From: Halarchaeoplasma sp046498385
GTDB lineage: Archaea; Thermoplasmatota; Thermoplasmata; Halarchaeoplasmatales; Halarchaeoplasmataceae
DNA length: 13,879 bases
Reading direction: 5' to 3'
Assembly (NCBI GenBank): GCA_046498385.1
Contig: JAWOAU010000040.1
Coordinates: 1-13,879, forward strand
The first letter of the stretch is position 1. Each line of letters begins with the position of its first letter. This document shows, piece by piece, positions 12,290-13,879 of the stretch. Both the position numbers and the translations under genes were made by a program. The notes under the pieces are model-generated. The model made no database searches and was not told where the DNA came from. It saw only the letters and a list, made by a program, of their open reading frames with translations.

Positions 12290-13548
12290 GCCTAGAAGTA
12301 AAGGGTCTCAGGACCGGATACGGAAAGATACTGGTGATAAAGAAGATAGATTTTAGCATGTCCCCGGGTGACTTCATCGGTGTCATCGGACCCAATGGGT
12401 GCGGTAAGAGTACTCTACTCCGGGCCGTCACTGGGGTCCTCCCTATATGGGGGGGTAAAGTTTACCTAGACGGTATCGACATAACGACTTTGGATCCAAG
12501 GGGATTGGCTAAAAAGATAGCCGTAGTCCCCCAGCGAACGCAGATATCGTTCCCATACACTGTGAGGGAGGTGGTGGAGATGGGGCGCACACCCTACTTG
12601 AGAAAGTTTGAAACTCCCCGGGGAGAGCACTCTAGAGTGGTGAACGAGGCCCTAGATAAAGTGAATATAAGGGATATCCAGGACCGTACGGTCAGGGAGT
12701 TATCCGGGGGGGAATACCAACGTATGCTCATAGCTAGAGCGTTGACCCAGGAGCCAGAACTCATGCTGCTGGACGAGGCGACTTCACAGCTAGACATAGG
12801 TCACCGGATAGAGGTCATGGACCTCATGAAGTCCTTGAATCAAAGGGAGGGGCTCACGTTGATGACCATACACCACGACCTGGACCTTGCGGCCCGCTAT
12901 TGTGAAGAGATAATCATGATGGACAAGGGACGGGTCCGGGCGCACGGCAGTCCGTCGGAAGTACTCACCCCACCGCACCTACGGGCGGTCTATGGTATAG
13001 AGGCCGAGGTACGGCGTAACCCGAAGGACGACACACTCTATGTGGTCCCGGTGCGGAAGGATAAGGTGACGTCCACCAACGGTGTCCGAGTTCATCTCAT
13101 ATGCGGAGGCGGCAGCGGCGCCAATGTGATGAAACGATTGGTGGAGAAAGGATACGATGTCAGTGCAGGTGTATTGAATGCTATGGACACCGACTTGGAA
13201 GCTGCCAAATTTTTGGACGTTCCTGCAGTGGTAGAAGCACCGTTCTCGAATATCAGTGAGGAAAAAGGGGATGAAGTGCTGCAAGTACTCCGGGATGCGG
13301 ATGTGGTGGTACTCACCTCGTTCCCCGTGGGAGTAGGTAACCTGAAGAACCTTGAGATCGCTCTCCAGTGCGCAGATGAACAAAAGAACGTGATAGTGAT
13401 GGGCGGTGACTATGTGGAAAAGAGGGATCACACCGGGGGCCGAGCCGTGGATATCTACCATGAGATCAAGGAACGAATATCTGTAAAAAGTGTTGAGGAT
13501 GTTCGGGAGCTGATGGTGGTGTTAGAACAGGGATATGATCGACTTTGA
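12283..13548 (+). CDS. btuD: BtuD-type ABC importer ATPase with C-terminal extra domain
   Basis: The 421-residue protein energises import with BtuC. Residues 1-255 are the nucleotide-binding domain: Walker A 'GPNGCGKST' (36-44), signature 'LSGGE' (140-144), Walker B 'LMLLDEA' with D164/E165, and the H-loop 'IHHD' (H197/H198). From about residue 268 an additional ~150-residue domain follows. It opens with strand 'VHLICGGGSG' (270-279), a glycine-rich loop like a nucleotide-binding Rossmann start, then 'GVLNAMDTDLEAAKFLDVPAV' and 'TSFPVGVGNLKNL'. The same extension occurs, as I recall, on BtuD-like ATPases of haloarchaea and some methanogens; its role is unknown, perhaps sensing a ligand. The ATG overlaps the permease stop by 7 nt. 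Bacterial BtuD is ~250 residues, so this is a genuine fusion. Confidence 0.85.
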   Translation: MVSLEVKGLRTGYGKILVIKKIDFSMSPGDFIGVIGPNGCGKSTLLRAVTGVLPIWGGKVYLDGIDITTLDPRGLAKKIAVVPQRTQISFPYTVREVVEMGRTPYLRKFETPRGEHSRVVNEALDKVNIRDIQDRTVRELSGGEYQRMLIARALTQEPELMLLDEATSQLDIGHRIEVMDLMKSLNQREGLTLMTIHHDLDLAARYCEEIIMMDKGRVRAHGSPSEVLTPPHLRAVYGIEAEVRRNPKDDTLYVVPVRKDKVTSTNGVRVHLICGGGSGANVMKRLVEKGYDVSAGVLNAMDTDLEAAKFLDVPAVVEAPFSNISEEKGDEVLQVLRDADVVVLTSFPVGVGNLKNLEIALQCADEQKNVIVMGGDYVEKRDHTGGRAVDIYHEIKERISVKSVEDVRELMVVLEQGYDRL

Positions 13549-13570
13549 CTCCGGTGCGCAGATACCGAGC

Positions 13571-13685
13571 CTGTCAGATTCTTAGTGATATTTGATTATT
13601 TCCTAATAATGCATAATGGAGTATAATATACTGGATAAATTTTCATGAACTGTGAAAATCTGTGAAATCACTAAACTTTTGACAG
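13571..13685. repeat. ~115-bp element with imperfect terminal inverted repeats (MITE-like)
   Basis: CTGTCAGATTCTTAGTGAT at 13571-13589 is matched at 15 of 19 positions by the reverse complement of 13667-13685. Both arms extend outwards by a shared GAG (13567-13569 and 13686-13692 region). The interior is AT-rich, with a perfect odd palindrome AGTATAATATACT (13620-13632) and a direct repeat CTGTGAAA (from 13650). It resembles a miniature inverted-repeat element or a solo IS end pair. No target duplication is evident. Confidence 0.4.
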
Positions 13686-13879
13686 TCTCAGATTATAACA
13701 ATGATTATATCTAAGGTTACATCTATCGATCACATCGAATTCGGCGGCATATTTTCGTTTAAAGAGTGTATGGCTAAGCTCAAGACAAAAAAGATGTGTT
13801 AATTTTACAAAGTTTCTCATGTGATGGTTTTTTTATGCACGATAACTCCTACAATCTTCTAGGTATATATGATTTTTTG
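13686..13879. other. AT-rich gene-poor tail of the window
   Basis: Apart from the doubtful ORF at 13701, this stretch holds only AT-rich sequence: a T7 run followed by ATGC at about 13828-13836, and GGTATATATG at about 13861-13870, which could be a promoter for a gene beyond the window. No RNA gene is recognised. Confidence 0.3.
13701..13802 (+). CDS. Doubtful 33-aa ORF
   Basis: ATG 13701 to TAA 13802 encodes 33 residues including 'SIDHIEFGGIFSFKECMAKL' and a lysine-rich end. No family is recognised. A weak TATA-like TTATAAC is 12 nt upstream, too close for a leaderless start, and no RBS is visible. Listed because it is the only open frame of note in the 330-nt gap after the import operon; it may be a fragment or chance. 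Confidence 0.2.
   Translation: MIISKVTSIDHIEFGGIFSFKECMAKLKTKKMC

Noticed and set aside
13649..13667. CTGTGAAA direct repeat as the start of a CRISPR array
   Set aside because: Only two 8-nt copies 10 nt apart; no longer repeat or spacer pattern.

Overview
The window looks like a piece of a euryarchaeal chromosome. The evidence is archaeal-only or archaea-typical families (a Taw2-type wybutosine methylase-fold enzyme, a geranylgeranyl-reductase-family flavoprotein, a COG1497-like regulator, AmrS, a PGF-CTERM-anchored binding protein), TATA boxes 25-31 nt upstream of start codons that have no ribosome binding site (leaderless transcripts), and GTG/TTG starts. PGF-CTERM anchoring and surface proteins of this style suggest a methanogen/Archaeoglobus/Thermoplasmata-like lineage; the sequence alone does not fix the species.

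Layout. (1) 1-6160 is ordinary, densely packed chromosome: the 3' end of a secreted surface protein, a GGR-family flavoprotein, a convergent single-pass envelope protein whose 3' end overlaps it by 81 bp, divergently transcribed taw2, a zinc-ribbon polytopic membrane protein translationally coupled to amrS, and a convergent winged-helix regulator. (2) About 6165-8345 is a degraded accessory block on both strands. It holds an end-less fragment of an archaeal ATPase (DUF234/DUF4143-type tail), an acidic-tailed CCCH protein, a 33-aa cysteine-rich mini-protein, a zinc-ribbon/unknown/ArdC-like cluster with an in-frame TAG and two frameshifts, and a GC-rich block of unknown nature. It reads like an eroded plasmid or virus. 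(3) 8375-10048 holds an intact RHH antitoxin/DUF3368 PIN toxin pair with its own promoter and operator-like repeat, followed by a wrecked MazE/MazF-type pair and a surface-protein gene cut off after its N-terminus. (4) 10178-13548 is an intact three-gene BtuF-BtuC-BtuD corrinoid (or related Fe-chelate) import operon behind a TATA box and a palindromic operator-like element. (5) 13549-13879 is AT-rich and gene-poor, with a ~115-125 bp element bounded by imperfect inverted repeats.

The best-supported functional unit is the import operon: PGF-CTERM-anchored BtuF captures substrate outside the membrane, BtuC is the pore and BtuD the ATPase with an extra C-terminal domain. The most unusual material is in 6165-10048, where foreign genes, toxin-antitoxin pairs and broken genes are concentrated between intact housekeeping genes. 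I see no rRNA, tRNA or CRISPR array. I did not find a convincing entirely new multi-gene system; the most promising unknowns are the mini zinc proteins, the TAG-interrupted ORF and the zinc-ribbon membrane protein coupled to amrS.
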